The position numbers and the translations under genes were made by a program. 64,000 bases of DNA from positions 186,001-250,000 of the forward strand of contig NZ_CP034450.1 in assembly GCF_003952505.1 (NCBI RefSeq), written 5' to 3'. The notes under the pieces are model-generated. The model was given only the letters and a program-made list of their open reading frames with translations, was not told the DNA's origin and ran no database searches. Positions 1 through 8,593 of the stretch are shown piece by piece (positions within the stretch are counted from its first letter, which is position 1; each line of letters opens with the position of its first letter). The DNA is from Mesorhizobium sp. M4B.F.Ca.ET.058.02.1.1 (lineage in GTDB: Bacteria; Pseudomonadota; Alphaproteobacteria; Rhizobiales; Rhizobiaceae).

Positions 1-30
1 CGAGGCGGATGTGGTGGTGAGGATGTGCAT
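1..30 (-). CDS. cobN: CobN N-terminus (partial, cobaltochelatase large subunit)
   Basis: An ATG at the extreme left edge on the minus strand opens a frame reading MHILTTTSAS before the window ends. CobN proteins of rhizobia commonly begin with MHIL followed by Thr/Ser, and cobN normally follows cobW directly in these genomes. CobN is the large subunit of the ATP-dependent cobaltochelatase that inserts cobalt into hydrogenobyrinic acid a,c-diamide in the aerobic B12 pathway. Only ten codons are visible, so the call rests on this short match and on the position 17 bases after cobW. Confidence 0.55.
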   Translation of the reverse strand, partial: MHILTTTSAS

Positions 31-47
31 GGCGGTTCGGGTTTGCC

Positions 48-1085
48 TCAGCCGGCGAGGATACGCTCGATCGCCGGGCGGTTCAGCCCCTTCAGGCCGA
101 TGACGACGAGGCGCGAGCGACGGTCGTCTTCGGCGGTCCAGGCGCGGTCGTAGTAGTGGTTGACGCGCGGCCCGACGGCCTGCAGCAAAAGCCGCATCGG
201 CTTGCCGCCGACCTCGACGAAACCTTTTACGCGCAGCACGTTTTCCTCTTCGGCGGCGGCGGCGACGCGTTTTGCGAGCTCGTCCGGATTGGCGATCGAT
301 GGAATGTCGACAATGAAAGTGTCGAAGTCGTCATGTTCGTGGTCGAATGCGCCGTCATGATGGGATTTGCGATTCTCGATGTCGTCCTCGACGGCAAGAC
401 CAAGCCCCAGCAGCAGGGAAGGATCGACCTTGCCGTGCGACGTCGGCACGATCTTCACGGCGCGGGCGGAGTGTTCGTTGATGATGGCGTTGGCGCGGGC
501 CGAACCGGCGGCGTCCATCAGGTCGCTCTTCGACAGGATGATCAGGTCGGCGCAGGCGACCTGATCTTCGAACACTTCCTCGACCGGATCGTCGTGGTCG
601 AGCGTCTCGTCTTGCGCGCGCTGCGCCTGCAGGGCGTCCATGTCGTTGGCGACGCGGCCTTCGGCCAGTGCCGGGCCATCGACCACGGCGATGACGCCAT
701 CGACGGTCACGCGGCTCTTCACGCTCGGCCACTGGAAGGCCTGGACCAGCGGCTTGGGCAGAGCGAGGCCGGAGGTTTCAATCAGGATGTGGTCGACCTT
801 CGGCGTCAGCGACAGGATCTGGTCGAGCGCCGGCACGAAATCGTCGGCGACGGTGCAGCAGATGCAGCCATTGGCCAGTTCGACGATGTTCTCCTCCGGA
901 CAGGTGTCAATGCCGCAGCCCTTCAGGATCTCGCCGTCAATGCCGATATCGCCAAACTCGTTCACAATGATCGCAATACGCTTGCCGCCGGCGTTTTCCA
1001 GGAGGTGGCGGACCAGTGTCGTCTTGCCGGCGCCGAGGAAGCCGGTGACGACGGTGCAGGGAACACGTGAGACGGAAGCGGTCAT
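48..1085 (-). CDS. cobW: Cobalamin biosynthesis protein CobW (G3E GTPase)
   Basis: 345-residue G3E-family P-loop GTPase of the COG0523/CobW group, thought to handle metal for the cobalt chelation step of aerobic cobalamin synthesis. Visible motifs are Walker A GFLGAGKTTL near residue 16, the metal-binding CICC motif near residue 75, and a His/Asp-rich stretch (HHDGAFDHEHDD) before the C-terminal CobW_C domain. The chosen ATG at 1085 gives MTASVSRVPCTVVTGFLGAG, the usual start; a further 26 upstream in-frame residues overlap the previous gene and look non-coding. The gene is two bases downstream of the DUF1636 gene and is followed by cobN, so it should be under the same B12 riboswitch. Confidence 0.93.
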   Translation of the reverse strand: MTASVSRVPCTVVTGFLGAGKTTLVRHLLENAGGKRIAIIVNEFGDIGIDGEILKGCGIDTCPEENIVELANGCICCTVADDFVPALDQILSLTPKVDHILIETSGLALPKPLVQAFQWPSVKSRVTVDGVIAVVDGPALAEGRVANDMDALQAQRAQDETLDHDDPVEEVFEDQVACADLIILSKSDLMDAAGSARANAIINEHSARAVKIVPTSHGKVDPSLLLGLGLAVEDDIENRKSHHDGAFDHEHDDFDTFIVDIPSIANPDELAKRVAAAAEEENVLRVKGFVEVGGKPMRLLLQAVGPRVNHYYDRAWTAEDDRRSRLVVIGLKGLNRPAIERILAG

Positions 1086-1087
1086 GG

Positions 1088-1516
1088 TCAGTCCTTCAGC
1101 AGATCGAGGGGAGGGATGCGGGCAACAAGGCCGCGCTTCAGGGAATCGGGCCGGCCGCGCCACGGGATGAGGCCGTCGGTCGAGGTGGCGAAGAGCTTGG
1201 CGCAGGTGACGAGGTCGGTGCCACGGGTCGCATCCAGATCGCCGAAGACGTAGCTCCAGCAGCCATCGCGCAGAAGTGCCGCGCTCAGTCGGCGCTTACA
1301 ATTGCCGAGGCATTCGACGGTGCGGATGTTGATCTTTTCGCCGGAAGCCGCCCGGCGCGTGTCCTCGGCGAGCAGCGCGCCGGCGCGCGGATGGGCATCG
1401 GAACCGGTCTCGTCGCGGCAGGACGAGCAGACGATGACGGTCACGCCGGCCGGACCATCGTCGTCGCCGGACGGTAAGTCCGCTCTATCAGCCGGAAAAC
1501 TGCTGTCGCGCTCCAA
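1088..1516 (-). CDS. DUF1636 family metal-binding protein
   Basis: 142-residue protein of the DUF1636 family, small cysteine proteins usually encoded just before cobW in alphaproteobacteria. Two cysteine pairs are visible, CSSC near the start and CLGNC in the middle, a spacing like that of thioredoxin-fold ferredoxins. The exact role is unknown; context suggests metal or redox handling in cobalt chelation. The open frame runs upstream to 1690, but that part lies inside the cobalamin riboswitch and cannot be the true start. I place the start at the TTG at 1516, which has AAGGAG seven bases before it; this gives MERDSSFPAD. No in-frame ATG lies between the riboswitch and the cysteine region. 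Confidence 0.82.
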   Translation of the reverse strand: MERDSSFPADRADLPSGDDDGPAGVTVIVCSSCRDETGSDAHPRAGALLAEDTRRAASGEKINIRTVECLGNCKRRLSAALLRDGCWSYVFGDLDATRGTDLVTCAKLFATSTDGLIPWRGRPDSLKRGLVARIPPLDLLKD

Positions 1517-1564
1517 ATCAGGCTCCTTGCCCGGAAACCCGCCGGGCGATCGGATTCTTTTCTC

Positions 1565-1750
1565 GCAGACGGCAGGTCTCCTGGCTCGCGGGTCATCGCC
1601 TTGGTTAGCCGCCTTCCCGGGGAACATCCCAGTGGCTTTCGGCCTTGGCTCTTCGCTTACAGTTGCGGGGACAGCCGCGGATTTGGGCATTTTTCCCGCA
1701 CCGCATTCCCTCTTGGCTCCTCCTTTTGCCGGGAGGAGACCGTCTGGCCA
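1565..1750 (-). promoter_or_regulatory. Cobalamin (B12) riboswitch upstream of DUF1636-cobW-cobN
   Basis: Read on the minus strand this region has the cobalamin riboswitch landmarks in order: AAGAGGGAATGCGGTG, then CCGCGGCTGTCCCCGCAACTG, then the B12 box GCCACTGGGA (about 1625-1635), then GGGAAGGCGG, and finally CGCGAGCCAGGAGACCTGCC at the 3' side (about 1570-1592). It lies about 50 bases before the TTG start of the DUF1636 gene. AdoCbl binding would be expected to repress this biosynthetic operon. Boundaries are estimated from the conserved blocks. Confidence 0.93.
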
Positions 1751-1819
1751 TGGATTTAGGCTTCTGCGGGCAGATGTGTCAACGCGCGGCTACGACATGG
1801 CTATGTCGGTCAGAGGCTG

Positions 1820-2512
1820 TCATGTGCCGCCAATCGGCAGGGCCAGGATAACTTGCCGGACTGCTTGATAACCATCGCCGTGGTCCCAGTCATGGCTGAG
1901 GGCTAGGTCCTGTCCTTCTTGCCAAACCTTATTATCCAGAAGGACCTCGGTGCAAATAAGCTCGCCTTTCAAGGCTGCAAAAAAGGTGCGTACAAAGTGA
2001 CTGCCAGGGGAAACGGAAGCTATGAACAGCTTTTCCAGCTTGGCGTAGAACGTTGGATAACCCCGGTTCAGCGAATTAAGCTCGGTGGTGGCCTGGGAAA
2101 TAACCGGTCCACCATAGATTTTCCAGCGAACATTTTTTTGCCAGATCTTCCAACAGGGACTGCTTTGCTGCCAAACCTCTACTTCGGCCTGCATGTTGTC
2201 GCAGACATGATCAGCCAGTCCCTCGATCGCCACGTGGAAAACGCCACGAAGAAATTTTTCAAACGCCTGATTTAATTCTTGTTCTCGCGTGTCACCGAAG
2301 CCAGCAAAGGATTCAATGACCGGCTGAACATCAAGCAGTGGGGAAAAAATGTAGATTTCGAGGACCAGCCGGCCAGCTTCCGCCTCGAATACCTCAGCCT
2401 CAAACCGAAGTTGCCTCGACTGTAGCAGAACGTCCTGATCTCTACGCACTGCATCGATCCCATGCGCAATCAATGCGCCATGGATCATGTCGAGCACTTT
2501 GTCCGATGCCAT
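1820..2512 (-). CDS. Hypothetical protein
   Basis: 230-residue protein that I do not recognise. It starts MASDKVLDMIHGALIAHGID, is rich in aromatic residues (several Trp and Phe), has no signal peptide or membrane segment, and shows no catalytic motif I can name. The layout of an N-terminal region with LEIYIFSPLLD followed by a conserved-looking middle (NAFEKFLRGVFHVAIEGL-like) suggests a globular cytosolic protein of unknown function. Its composition is visibly more AT-rich than the cob and nuo genes on either side, which hints at recent acquisition. No operon partner: the cob riboswitch lies beyond its 3' end and a DNA glycosylase gene is 54 bases upstream on the same strand. Confidence 0.6.
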   Translation of the reverse strand: MASDKVLDMIHGALIAHGIDAVRRDQDVLLQSRQLRFEAEVFEAEAGRLVLEIYIFSPLLDVQPVIESFAGFGDTREQELNQAFEKFLRGVFHVAIEGLADHVCDNMQAEVEVWQQSSPCWKIWQKNVRWKIYGGPVISQATTELNSLNRGYPTFYAKLEKLFIASVSPGSHFVRTFFAALKGELICTEVLLDNKVWQEGQDLALSHDWDHGDGYQAVRQVILALPIGGT

Positions 2513-2566
2513 TGCACAACCTACGAGGTTTGTTGGAGCGTGTATGACAGAGGCTGCAGGGGTTGG

Positions 2567-3796
2567 CTATCTTATCTCGCCAGCCAGCGCCGGCCCCAAA
2601 TCGCCGGCCGGCGTCACTTCGATGCGCTCAAGCCCAAGCCAGCCCTGCATCTGCTTCAATTCCTCGAAGAGTTCACCGGCCGTTTCGGGCGGAGCGTCGG
2701 CCTCGGCATAGGCGGCATGGACGCGCAGCACGCTGGCCGGGCGATCGGCCCGCAGATCGACGCGGGCGACGATCCGGTCGCCGAGCAGGAAGGGCAGCAC
2801 ATAATAGCCGTACTGGCGTTTTTCGGCCGGCGTGTAGATCTCGATGCGGTAGCGGAAGTCGAATAGCTTTTCCGTCCGCGTGCGCTCGAAGACCACCGGA
2901 TCGAAGGGAGCGAGCAGGGCGCGGGCCTTTATTCGGCGCGGAAAGCGGGCGTCCTTGTGGAGATAGGCGGGCCTGTCCCAGCCCTCGACGCGCACCGGCA
3001 GCAGCTCGCCCGCCTCGACCAGTTCCTCGATCCGGTCCTTGGTGTCGCCGGGCGCCAGGCGAAAATAGTCGCGCAGGTCGCCATAGGTGGCGATGCCATG
3101 GGCGCGGGCGGAAATGCGCAGCAGCTCGCGATGCGCTTCCTCGACCGAGGGAACCGGCAGGTCGAGGACCGCCTGCGGCAACACGCGCTCCGGCAGGTCG
3201 TAGTAACGTTCGAAGCCGCGCCGGTAGGCGGTGGTGATGCGGCCGGCCCAGAACAGCCATTCGAAGGCGTGCTTGGCCTCGCTCCAGCCCCACCAGCCGC
3301 CATTGCCCTTGTGGCCCTCGATGTCGGAGGCGGCGATCGGCCCGCGTTCGGCGACTTGCCCGTAGATCTCCTCGATCATCGCCTTGCGCTCGCGGCCCCA
3401 TTTGGCGAGGCCGAGATACATTTCCTCACCCCGCTCGGCGCGCAGCATGCGCCAGCGCAGCAGCGGCCAGGTCTCGACCGGCAGGAAGGAGGCCTCGTGC
3501 GCCCAGTATTCAAACACCTTGCGTTTGCGCGTTACGGCGGCATTGTCGAGCAGCGCCAGCGGGTAGGGGCCGAGGCGCGAATAGAGCGGCATATAGTGGG
3601 CGCGGACCACCGCGCTTACGGAATCGATCTGGAGCAGGCCGGTCCGGGAGAGAACGCGGGCGAGGTGGCGGCGATCAGGCGTGCCGGCCGGTTGCGGGTC
3701 GGTGAAACCCTGCGCGCCGAGCGCGATGCGCCTGGCCATGGTGAGAGATATCTTTTCCTTCATCCGGAAGCCTTGTCCTGATCCTTTGGCCCGCAT
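2567..3796 (-). CDS. YcaQ/AlkX-type winged-helix DNA glycosylase
   Basis: 409-residue protein of the HTH_42 (YcaQ/AlkZ) superfamily. Members unhook alkylated bases or interstrand cross-links from DNA; E. coli YcaQ uses a QxD catalytic motif and Streptomyces AlkZ a QxQ motif. Here QID is seen at residues 56-58 in the context LLQIDSVSAVVRAHY, so the protein fits the YcaQ subtype. The length matches YcaQ (about 410). The ATG at 3796 is preceded by AGGAA six bases upstream; an internal ATG at 3763 (MKEKISLTMARR) is a possible alternative. It stands alone between the hypothetical gene and the nuo promoter region. The substrate is inferred from the family only. Confidence 0.85.
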   Translation of the reverse strand: MRAKGSGQGFRMKEKISLTMARRIALGAQGFTDPQPAGTPDRRHLARVLSRTGLLQIDSVSAVVRAHYMPLYSRLGPYPLALLDNAAVTRKRKVFEYWAHEASFLPVETWPLLRWRMLRAERGEEMYLGLAKWGRERKAMIEEIYGQVAERGPIAASDIEGHKGNGGWWGWSEAKHAFEWLFWAGRITTAYRRGFERYYDLPERVLPQAVLDLPVPSVEEAHRELLRISARAHGIATYGDLRDYFRLAPGDTKDRIEELVEAGELLPVRVEGWDRPAYLHKDARFPRRIKARALLAPFDPVVFERTRTEKLFDFRYRIEIYTPAEKRQYGYYVLPFLLGDRIVARVDLRADRPASVLRVHAAYAEADAPPETAGELFEELKQMQGWLGLERIEVTPAGDLGPALAGEIR

Positions 3797-4096
3797 TTGC
3801 GGTTCCTGATTCCGGCCATGCTAGCAGGCAAATGGCGGGAGATATGTCAGGAGAGAAAAGTGGAGTAAAAAATGAAGGAAATCAAACAGGAGCGGATCGG
3901 ACCAGTTTCATTCGATAAGGCGTCGAGCGTCGCGTTTTGAACAAGGTTTGACTTGCTTCGCCGAAAGCGCTGCGCTAACCCTCGCCGCGTTGCAGCATAG
4001 GCCCTTAAAACGGTTCAGCGGTGAATCTGTCACGCTTCCGCAATAGGATCGCTTGCTGTAATCAACGTGGATTGACCGCCAACGGAAAGCCGCAGC
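3797..4096. promoter_or_regulatory. Intergenic region with probable nuo promoter
   Basis: 300 bases between the divergent glycosylase gene and nuoA; it must hold the promoter of the complex I operon. A TTGACT hexamer at 3948-3953 followed about 17-20 bases later by TGCGCTAAC (3971-3979) is the best sigma-70-like candidate, but the -10 element is poor. GAAAGC lies before the nuoA ATG as a weak ribosome site. Nothing else with clear structure was seen. Confidence 0.3.
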
Positions 4097-4462
4097 ATGA
4101 ACGCACTTTTGAGTTCGTATCTGCCCATCGTCCTGTTTATCGGCGTGGCGCTTGTCGTCGGCTTGGCGCTGCTCGTGGCGCCGTTCCTGGTGGCCTACCG
4201 CAGCCCCGATCCGGAAAAGCTTTCCGCTTATGAATGCGGCTTCAACTCGTTCGACGACGCCCGAATGAAGTTCGACATCCGCTTCTACCTGGTGTCGATC
4301 CTGTTCATCATCTTCGATCTGGAAGTGGCCTTCCTGTTCCCGTGGGCGGTGTCCTTCTCGAAGATCGGCATGCTCGGGTTCTGGTCGATGATGGTGTTTC
4401 TGGCGGTGCTGACCATCGGCTTTGCCTATGAATGGAAAAAAGGAGCGCTGGAATGGGATTGA
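4097..4462 (+). CDS. nuoA: NADH-quinone oxidoreductase subunit A
   Basis: 121-residue membrane subunit of proton-pumping complex I, first gene of the nuo operon. It shows the three expected hydrophobic segments (near residues 5-30, 60-85 and 90-112) and the conserved loop [21 protein letters not shown] between helices 1 and 2, which borders the quinone tunnel. Length is typical. Its stop overlaps the start of nuoB by ten bases, implying translational coupling. Confidence 0.98.
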   Translation: MNALLSSYLPIVLFIGVALVVGLALLVAPFLVAYRSPDPEKLSAYECGFNSFDDARMKFDIRFYLVSILFIIFDLEVAFLFPWAVSFSKIGMLGFWSMMVFLAVLTIGFAYEWKKGALEWD

Positions 4463-5034
4463 ACGACAGTTCAGGCACCCTCGTCGCGCCGAAGCCCAAG
4501 GGCATCATCGATCCCAACACCGGCCGGCCGGTGGGGCAGGATGACCCGTTCTTCCTCGAGATCAACAACGAGCTGGCCGACAAGGGCTTCCTCGTCACCT
4601 CCACTGAGGCGCTGATCACCTGGGCGCGCAGCGGCTCGCTGATGTTCATGACCTTCGGCCTCGCCTGCTGCGCGGTGGAGATGATCCACACCTCGATGCC
4701 GCGCTATGACTCGGAGAGGTTCGGCGTCGCGCCGCGCGCGTCCCCGCGCCAGTCCGACATCATGATCGTCGCCGGCACGCTGACCAACAAGATGGCGCCG
4801 GCGCTGCGCAAGGTCTACGACCAGATGCCGGAGCCGCGCTACGTCATCTCCATGGGCTCCTGCGCCAATGGCGGCGGCTACTACCACTATTCCTATTCGG
4901 TGGTGCGCGGCTGCGACCGTGTCGTGCCCGTCGACATCTATGTGCCCGGCTGCCCGCCGAGCGCGGAAGCGCTGCTTTACGGCATTCTTCTGCTGCAGAA
5001 GAAGATCCGCCGCACCGGCACGATCGAGCGGTGA
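4453..5034 (+). CDS. nuoB: NADH-quinone oxidoreductase subunit B
   Basis: 193-residue peripheral-arm subunit carrying the terminal [4Fe-4S] cluster N2 that passes electrons to quinone. The ligands are visible as the tandem cysteines in GLACCAVEM, the cysteine in [15 protein letters not shown] and the one in [10 protein letters not shown]. The ATG at 4453 ([10 protein letters not shown]) has AAAGGAG nine bases upstream inside nuoA and is preferred over the in-frame ATG at 4432. It is followed after four bases by nuoC. Confidence 0.98.
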   Translation: MGLNDSSGTLVAPKPKGIIDPNTGRPVGQDDPFFLEINNELADKGFLVTSTEALITWARSGSLMFMTFGLACCAVEMIHTSMPRYDSERFGVAPRASPRQSDIMIVAGTLTNKMAPALRKVYDQMPEPRYVISMGSCANGGGYYHYSYSVVRGCDRVVPVDIYVPGCPPSAEALLYGILLLQKKIRRTGTIER

Positions 5035-5038
5035 ACCA

Positions 5039-5641
5039 ATGAGCCAGAAGCTGAATGAACTCTCGACCTATCTGGGCGAGAAGATGACCGACCGGATTGG
5101 CGAAGCGGTGCTGGCCTATGGCGAACTCACCGTCTCCGTGGAGCCGATCAACCTGATCGAGGTGGCGACCTTCCTGCGCGATGATCAGCGCTGCCAGTTC
5201 ATCTCGATCATCGACGTCTGCGGCGCTGACTATCCGTCGCGAGCCAAGCGCTTCGATGTCGTCTATCACCTGCTGTCGCCGAAGCAGAATGTGCGCATCC
5301 GCCTCAAGGTCCAGGCCGACGAGGAGACGCTGGTTCCCTCGCTCACCGCCGTCTATCCTGGCGCCGACTGGTTCGAGCGCGAGACCTACGACCTCTATGG
5401 CGTGCTGTTTTCGGGCCATCCCGACCTGCGGCGCATCCTCACCGACTACGGTTTCGAAGGCCATCCGCTTCGCAAGGATTTCCCGCTCACAGGCTTCGTC
5501 GAGGTGCGTTACGACGACGAAGCCAAGCGCGTCATCTACGAGCCGGTCGAGCTCAAGCAGGAATTCCGCAATTTCGATTTCCTCTCCCCATGGGAAGGCA
5601 CGGATTACGTGCTGCCGGGGGATGAAAAAGCCAAGCAGTGA
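5039..5641 (+). CDS. nuoC: NADH-quinone oxidoreductase subunit C
   Basis: 200-residue 30 kDa-type peripheral subunit of complex I. The family signature is visible as [22 protein letters not shown], followed by [17 protein letters not shown]. It is separate from NuoD, as usual in alphaproteobacteria (they are fused in E. coli). The ATG at 5039 gives [16 protein letters not shown]. Its stop codon is directly followed by a purine-rich repeat arm and an inserted S23-type gene before nuoD, an unusual break in this operon. Confidence 0.98.
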   Translation: MSQKLNELSTYLGEKMTDRIGEAVLAYGELTVSVEPINLIEVATFLRDDQRCQFISIIDVCGADYPSRAKRFDVVYHLLSPKQNVRIRLKVQADEETLVPSLTAVYPGADWFERETYDLYGVLFSGHPDLRRILTDYGFEGHPLRKDFPLTGFVEVRYDDEAKRVIYEPVELKQEFRNFDFLSPWEGTDYVLPGDEKAKQ

Positions 5642-5649
5642 GTAGGGAA

Positions 5650-5667
5650 GTAGTGAGTAGTCAGTAG
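5650..5667 (+). repeat. Left arm of inverted repeat flanking the S23-type gene
   Basis: GTAGTGAGTAGTCAGTAG, nine bases after the nuoC stop. The reverse complement of bases 6073-6090 is the same 18-mer with one mismatch, so the two arms bracket the four-helix-bundle gene. Similar GTAGGGAA/TAGGG purine runs form the large hairpin at 22904-23009. Confidence 0.7.
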
Positions 5668-5675
5668 GGAAGGAA

Positions 5676-6053
5676 TTGGAAAAGCGGATCGAATCTTATC
5701 GCGACCTGATGGTGTGGCAATCGGCGATGGTTCTCGCCGAAGATTGTTACCGTGTCACCAAAGGTTTCCCGAAAGACGAGATTTATGGAATGACCTCTCA
5801 GATGCGTCGCTCGGCGGTATCTATCGCCGCCAACATCGCCGAGGGATATGGTCGCGAAAACAGAGGGTCGTTCGTTCAATTCCTGCGCATGGCGCAGGGT
5901 TCGTTGAAGGAACTCGAAACACACGTATTGCTGGCATGTCGTTTCGGCATGCTGGAAAAGCCAACGAGATTGAGCTGCTGCTGCGATGCGAAGAGATTGG
6001 GAAAATGATGCGATACTTATCGGACGGTGCAGGCAAAACAGGCGAATAAGTAG
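5676..6053 (+). pseudogene. Four-helix-bundle protein (S23/IVP family), frameshifted
   Basis: Resembles the S23 ribosomal/intervening-sequence four-helix-bundle family (about 115-120 aa), first known from inserts in 23S rRNA genes and of uncertain function. From a TTG at 5676 the frame gives the family-like SYRDLMVWQSAMVLAEDCY, then MRRSAVSIAANIAEGYGR and FLRMAQGSLKELETHVLLA. At the A-run 5956-5959 one base appears to be missing: the family continuation (NEIELLLRCEEIGKMMRYL) is found in the next frame, and near 6020 a second shift is needed to reach the usual ending QAKQANK. The uninterrupted frame from the TTG ends at 6008 with an unrelated tail. I read it as a decayed mobile cassette inserted between nuoC and nuoD. 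Confidence 0.72.
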
Positions 6054-6072
6054 GCATTGAGATTGATGATCA

Positions 6073-6090
6073 CTACTCACTACTCACTAC
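6073..6090 (-). repeat. Right arm of inverted repeat flanking the S23-type gene
   Basis: CTACTCACTACTCACTAC, inverted match (17 of 18) to the left arm at 5650-5667. It lies 25 bases before the nuoD start, so nuoD keeps its own short leader with AGAGG. Confidence 0.7.
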
Positions 6091-6114
6091 TGACTCTTCG
6101 CCAGAGGCGCCAGA

Positions 6115-7305
6115 ATGGCTGAAACCTCCGTCCGCAACTTCAACATCAATTTCGGACCGCAACATCCTGCGGCGCATGGCGTTTTGCGCCTGGTGCTGGA
6201 GCTGGACGGCGAGGTGGTCGACCGCGTCGATCCGCATATCGGGCTGCTGCATCGCGGCACCGAGAAGCTGATCGAGGCCAAGACCTATCTGCAGGCGGTA
6301 CCCTATCTCGACCGGCTCGACTATTGCGCGCCGATGAACCAGGAGCACGCCTTCGCGCTCGCCGCCGAGCGGCTGCTCGGCATCGAGGTGCCGAAGCGCG
6401 GCCAGCTGATCCGGGTGCTCTATTCCGAGATGGGCCGCATCATGTCGCACATCCTCAATGTGACGACGCAGGCGATGGACGTCGGCGCGCTGACGCCGCC
6501 GCTGTGGGGCTTCGTCGAACGCGAAAAGCTGATGGTGTTTTACGAGCGCGCCTCGGGTTCGCGCATGCACGCGGCCTATTTCCGCCCCGGCGGCGTGCAC
6601 CAGGACCTGCCGCAGAAGCTGGTCGAGGACATCGGCAAGTGGATCGATCCGTTCCTGAAGTCGATCGACGACCTCGATGCGCTGCTCACGCCAAACCGCA
6701 TCTTCAAGCAGCGCAATGTCGATATCGGCACGGTGTCGCTGGCCGATGCCTGGGCCTGGGGCTTCTCCGGCGTGATGGTGCGCGGCTCGGGCGCTGCCTG
6801 GGACCTGCGCAAGTCGCAGCCCTATGAATGCTATTCCGAGATGGATTTCGACATCCCGATCGGCAAGAACGGCGACTGCTACGACCGCTATCTCGTGCGC
6901 ATGGAAGAGATGCGCCAGTCGGCGAAGATCATGCGCCAGTGCGTCGACCTGCTGCTCGGCAAGGAAAGCAGCGGCCCGGTGTCCAACCTCGACGGCAAGG
7001 TGGTGCCGCCGAAGCGCCAGGCGATGAAGCGCTCGATGGAAGCGCTGATCCACCACTTCAAGCTCTACACCGAGGGCTACCGCGTACCTGCCGGCGAGGT
7101 CTATGCCGCCGTCGAGGCGCCGAAGGGCGAGTTCGGCGTCTATCTGGTCTCCGACGGCACCAACAAGCCCTACCGCTGCAAGCTGCGCGCGCCCGGCTTC
7201 GCGCATCTGCAGGCCATGGATTTCCTGTGCCGCGGCCACATGCTGGCCGACGTCACCGCCGTGCTGGGTTCGCTCGATATCGTGTTTGGTGAGGTCGATC
7301 GCTAA
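6115..7305 (+). CDS. nuoD: NADH-quinone oxidoreductase subunit D
   Basis: 396-residue 49 kDa-type subunit that forms the quinone pocket next to NuoB and is related to NiFe-hydrogenase large subunits. The N-terminal hallmark [22 protein letters not shown] is present, as are [14 protein letters not shown], the quinone-site-proximal PYLDRLDY and the C-terminal DIVFGEVDR. Length is typical. It is separated from nuoC by the 473-base S23-type insert and abuts nuoE with no gap. Confidence 0.98.
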   Translation: MAETSVRNFNINFGPQHPAAHGVLRLVLELDGEVVDRVDPHIGLLHRGTEKLIEAKTYLQAVPYLDRLDYCAPMNQEHAFALAAERLLGIEVPKRGQLIRVLYSEMGRIMSHILNVTTQAMDVGALTPPLWGFVEREKLMVFYERASGSRMHAAYFRPGGVHQDLPQKLVEDIGKWIDPFLKSIDDLDALLTPNRIFKQRNVDIGTVSLADAWAWGFSGVMVRGSGAAWDLRKSQPYECYSEMDFDIPIGKNGDCYDRYLVRMEEMRQSAKIMRQCVDLLLGKESSGPVSNLDGKVVPPKRQAMKRSMEALIHHFKLYTEGYRVPAGEVYAAVEAPKGEFGVYLVSDGTNKPYRCKLRAPGFAHLQAMDFLCRGHMLADVTAVLGSLDIVFGEVDR

Positions 7306-8583
7306 ATGTCAGTCCGCCGTCTCGCAGATGCCAGCGTCCAGCCAGCTTCCTTCGCCTTCAACAGGGCGAATACGGCCGCGGCCAAGCAGTGGATCAAGAA
7401 ATATCCGAAGGGCCGCGAGCAGTCGGCGATCATCCCGCTGTTGATGCTGGCGCAGGAGCAGGAAGGCTGGGTCACCAAGGCGGCGATTGAGACGATCTCC
7501 GACATGCTCGGCATGCCGCGCATCCGCGGGCTCGAGGTCGCGACCTTCTACACGCAGTACCAGCTCAACCCGGTCGGAACGCGCGCGCATATCCAGGTCT
7601 GCGGCACCACGCCCTGCATGCTGCGCGGCTCGGAAGGACTGATGGATGTCTGCCGCTCGAAGATCCACCACGACCAGTTCCACACCAACGACAAGGGCAC
7701 GCTGTCGTGGGAGGAGGTCGAATGCCTCGGCGCCTGCGTCAACGCGCCGATGGTGATGATCTTCAAGGATACGTTCGAGGACCTGACGCCGGAGCGGCTG
7801 GCCGAGATCATCGACCTCTACGAAGGTGGCAAGGGCGCCTCGGTGACGCCTGGCCCGCAGAATGGCCGCACCGGCTCGGAGCCAGCCACCGGCCTGACGA
7901 CGCTGAAGAGCGAGAAGGCGATCCTGAAGTCGACACGCGAGAAGGAAGCCAAGGCGGCGGCGAAGGCGGCCAAGGCCGCTCCCGACGCCATTATCGCAAC
8001 GGAGGTGCCGGCGCCGGCTGCCCCCGTGGGCCCGTCGAAGGCCGGCAAGCCGAAGACCGATGCGCCCGAGACCAGCCCGGCGCTGAACACGCCTTCGCCG
8101 GTCAAGGTCGCGCTGGCCGTGGAAAAGGCGGCGAGCGTGTCGGCCCCGCGGCATTCGGCCGCCAATGCCAACAAGGCTTCGCCGGAAGTCGAGGGTGTCT
8201 CGAAGCAGCGCAGTGGTCCGAGGGCCAAGGCCGAGCCGGCTTCCGCCTTCAAGGCGCCGGAAGCCAAGCAGCCAGCCGTCAAGCAGGCAAAGCCTTCACT
8301 CGACGACAAGAACAGGCCCGCTGGCATAGAACGGCCCGTTGCGGTCGACGACCTCAAGCTGATCTCCGGCGTCGGTCCGAAGATCGAGGGCACGCTGCAT
8401 TCGCTGGGCATCTACACCTTCGCGCAGGTCGCGTCGTGGAAGAAGGCCGAGCGCGACTGGGTGGACGCCTATCTCTCCTTCCATGGCCGCATCGAGCGCG
8501 ACGACTGGGTCAAGCAGGCCAAGGCGCTCGCCAAGGGCGGGGTGGCCGAATATATCCGCGTCTTCGGCAAGAAGCCGGTCTGA
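7306..8583 (+). CDS. nuoE: NADH-quinone oxidoreductase subunit E with long C-terminal tail
   Basis: 425 residues, far longer than the roughly 160-200 of ordinary NuoE. Residues 1 to about 180 are the thioredoxin-fold NuoE domain, with the [2Fe-2S] ligands in [10 protein letters not shown] and [13 protein letters not shown]. It is followed by about 150 residues of Ala/Lys/Pro-rich low-complexity linker. The last 80 residues or so form a separate small domain ([20 protein letters not shown], then [18 protein letters not shown]) with a helix-hairpin-helix-like GVGPK turn. The same domain ends the protein encoded at 9973-10668 in this operon. NuoE is part of the NADH-input module with NuoF and NuoG. 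The tail's role is unknown. Confidence 0.95.
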   Translation: MSVRRLADASVQPASFAFNRANTAAAKQWIKKYPKGREQSAIIPLLMLAQEQEGWVTKAAIETISDMLGMPRIRGLEVATFYTQYQLNPVGTRAHIQVCGTTPCMLRGSEGLMDVCRSKIHHDQFHTNDKGTLSWEEVECLGACVNAPMVMIFKDTFEDLTPERLAEIIDLYEGGKGASVTPGPQNGRTGSEPATGLTTLKSEKAILKSTREKEAKAAAKAAKAAPDAIIATEVPAPAAPVGPSKAGKPKTDAPETSPALNTPSPVKVALAVEKAASVSAPRHSAANANKASPEVEGVSKQRSGPRAKAEPASAFKAPEAKQPAVKQAKPSLDDKNRPAGIERPVAVDDLKLISGVGPKIEGTLHSLGIYTFAQVASWKKAERDWVDAYLSFHGRIERDDWVKQAKALAKGGVAEYIRVFGKKPV

Positions 8584-8593
8584 GGGACGAACA

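Noticed and set aside
156..1070. 304-codon plus-strand frame opposite cobW
   Set aside because: cobW on the minus strand has Walker A and CICC motifs; this frame has none.
4021..4233. Small open frame across the nuoA start
   Set aside because: No ribosome site and it overlaps nuoA in another frame; nuoA is certain.
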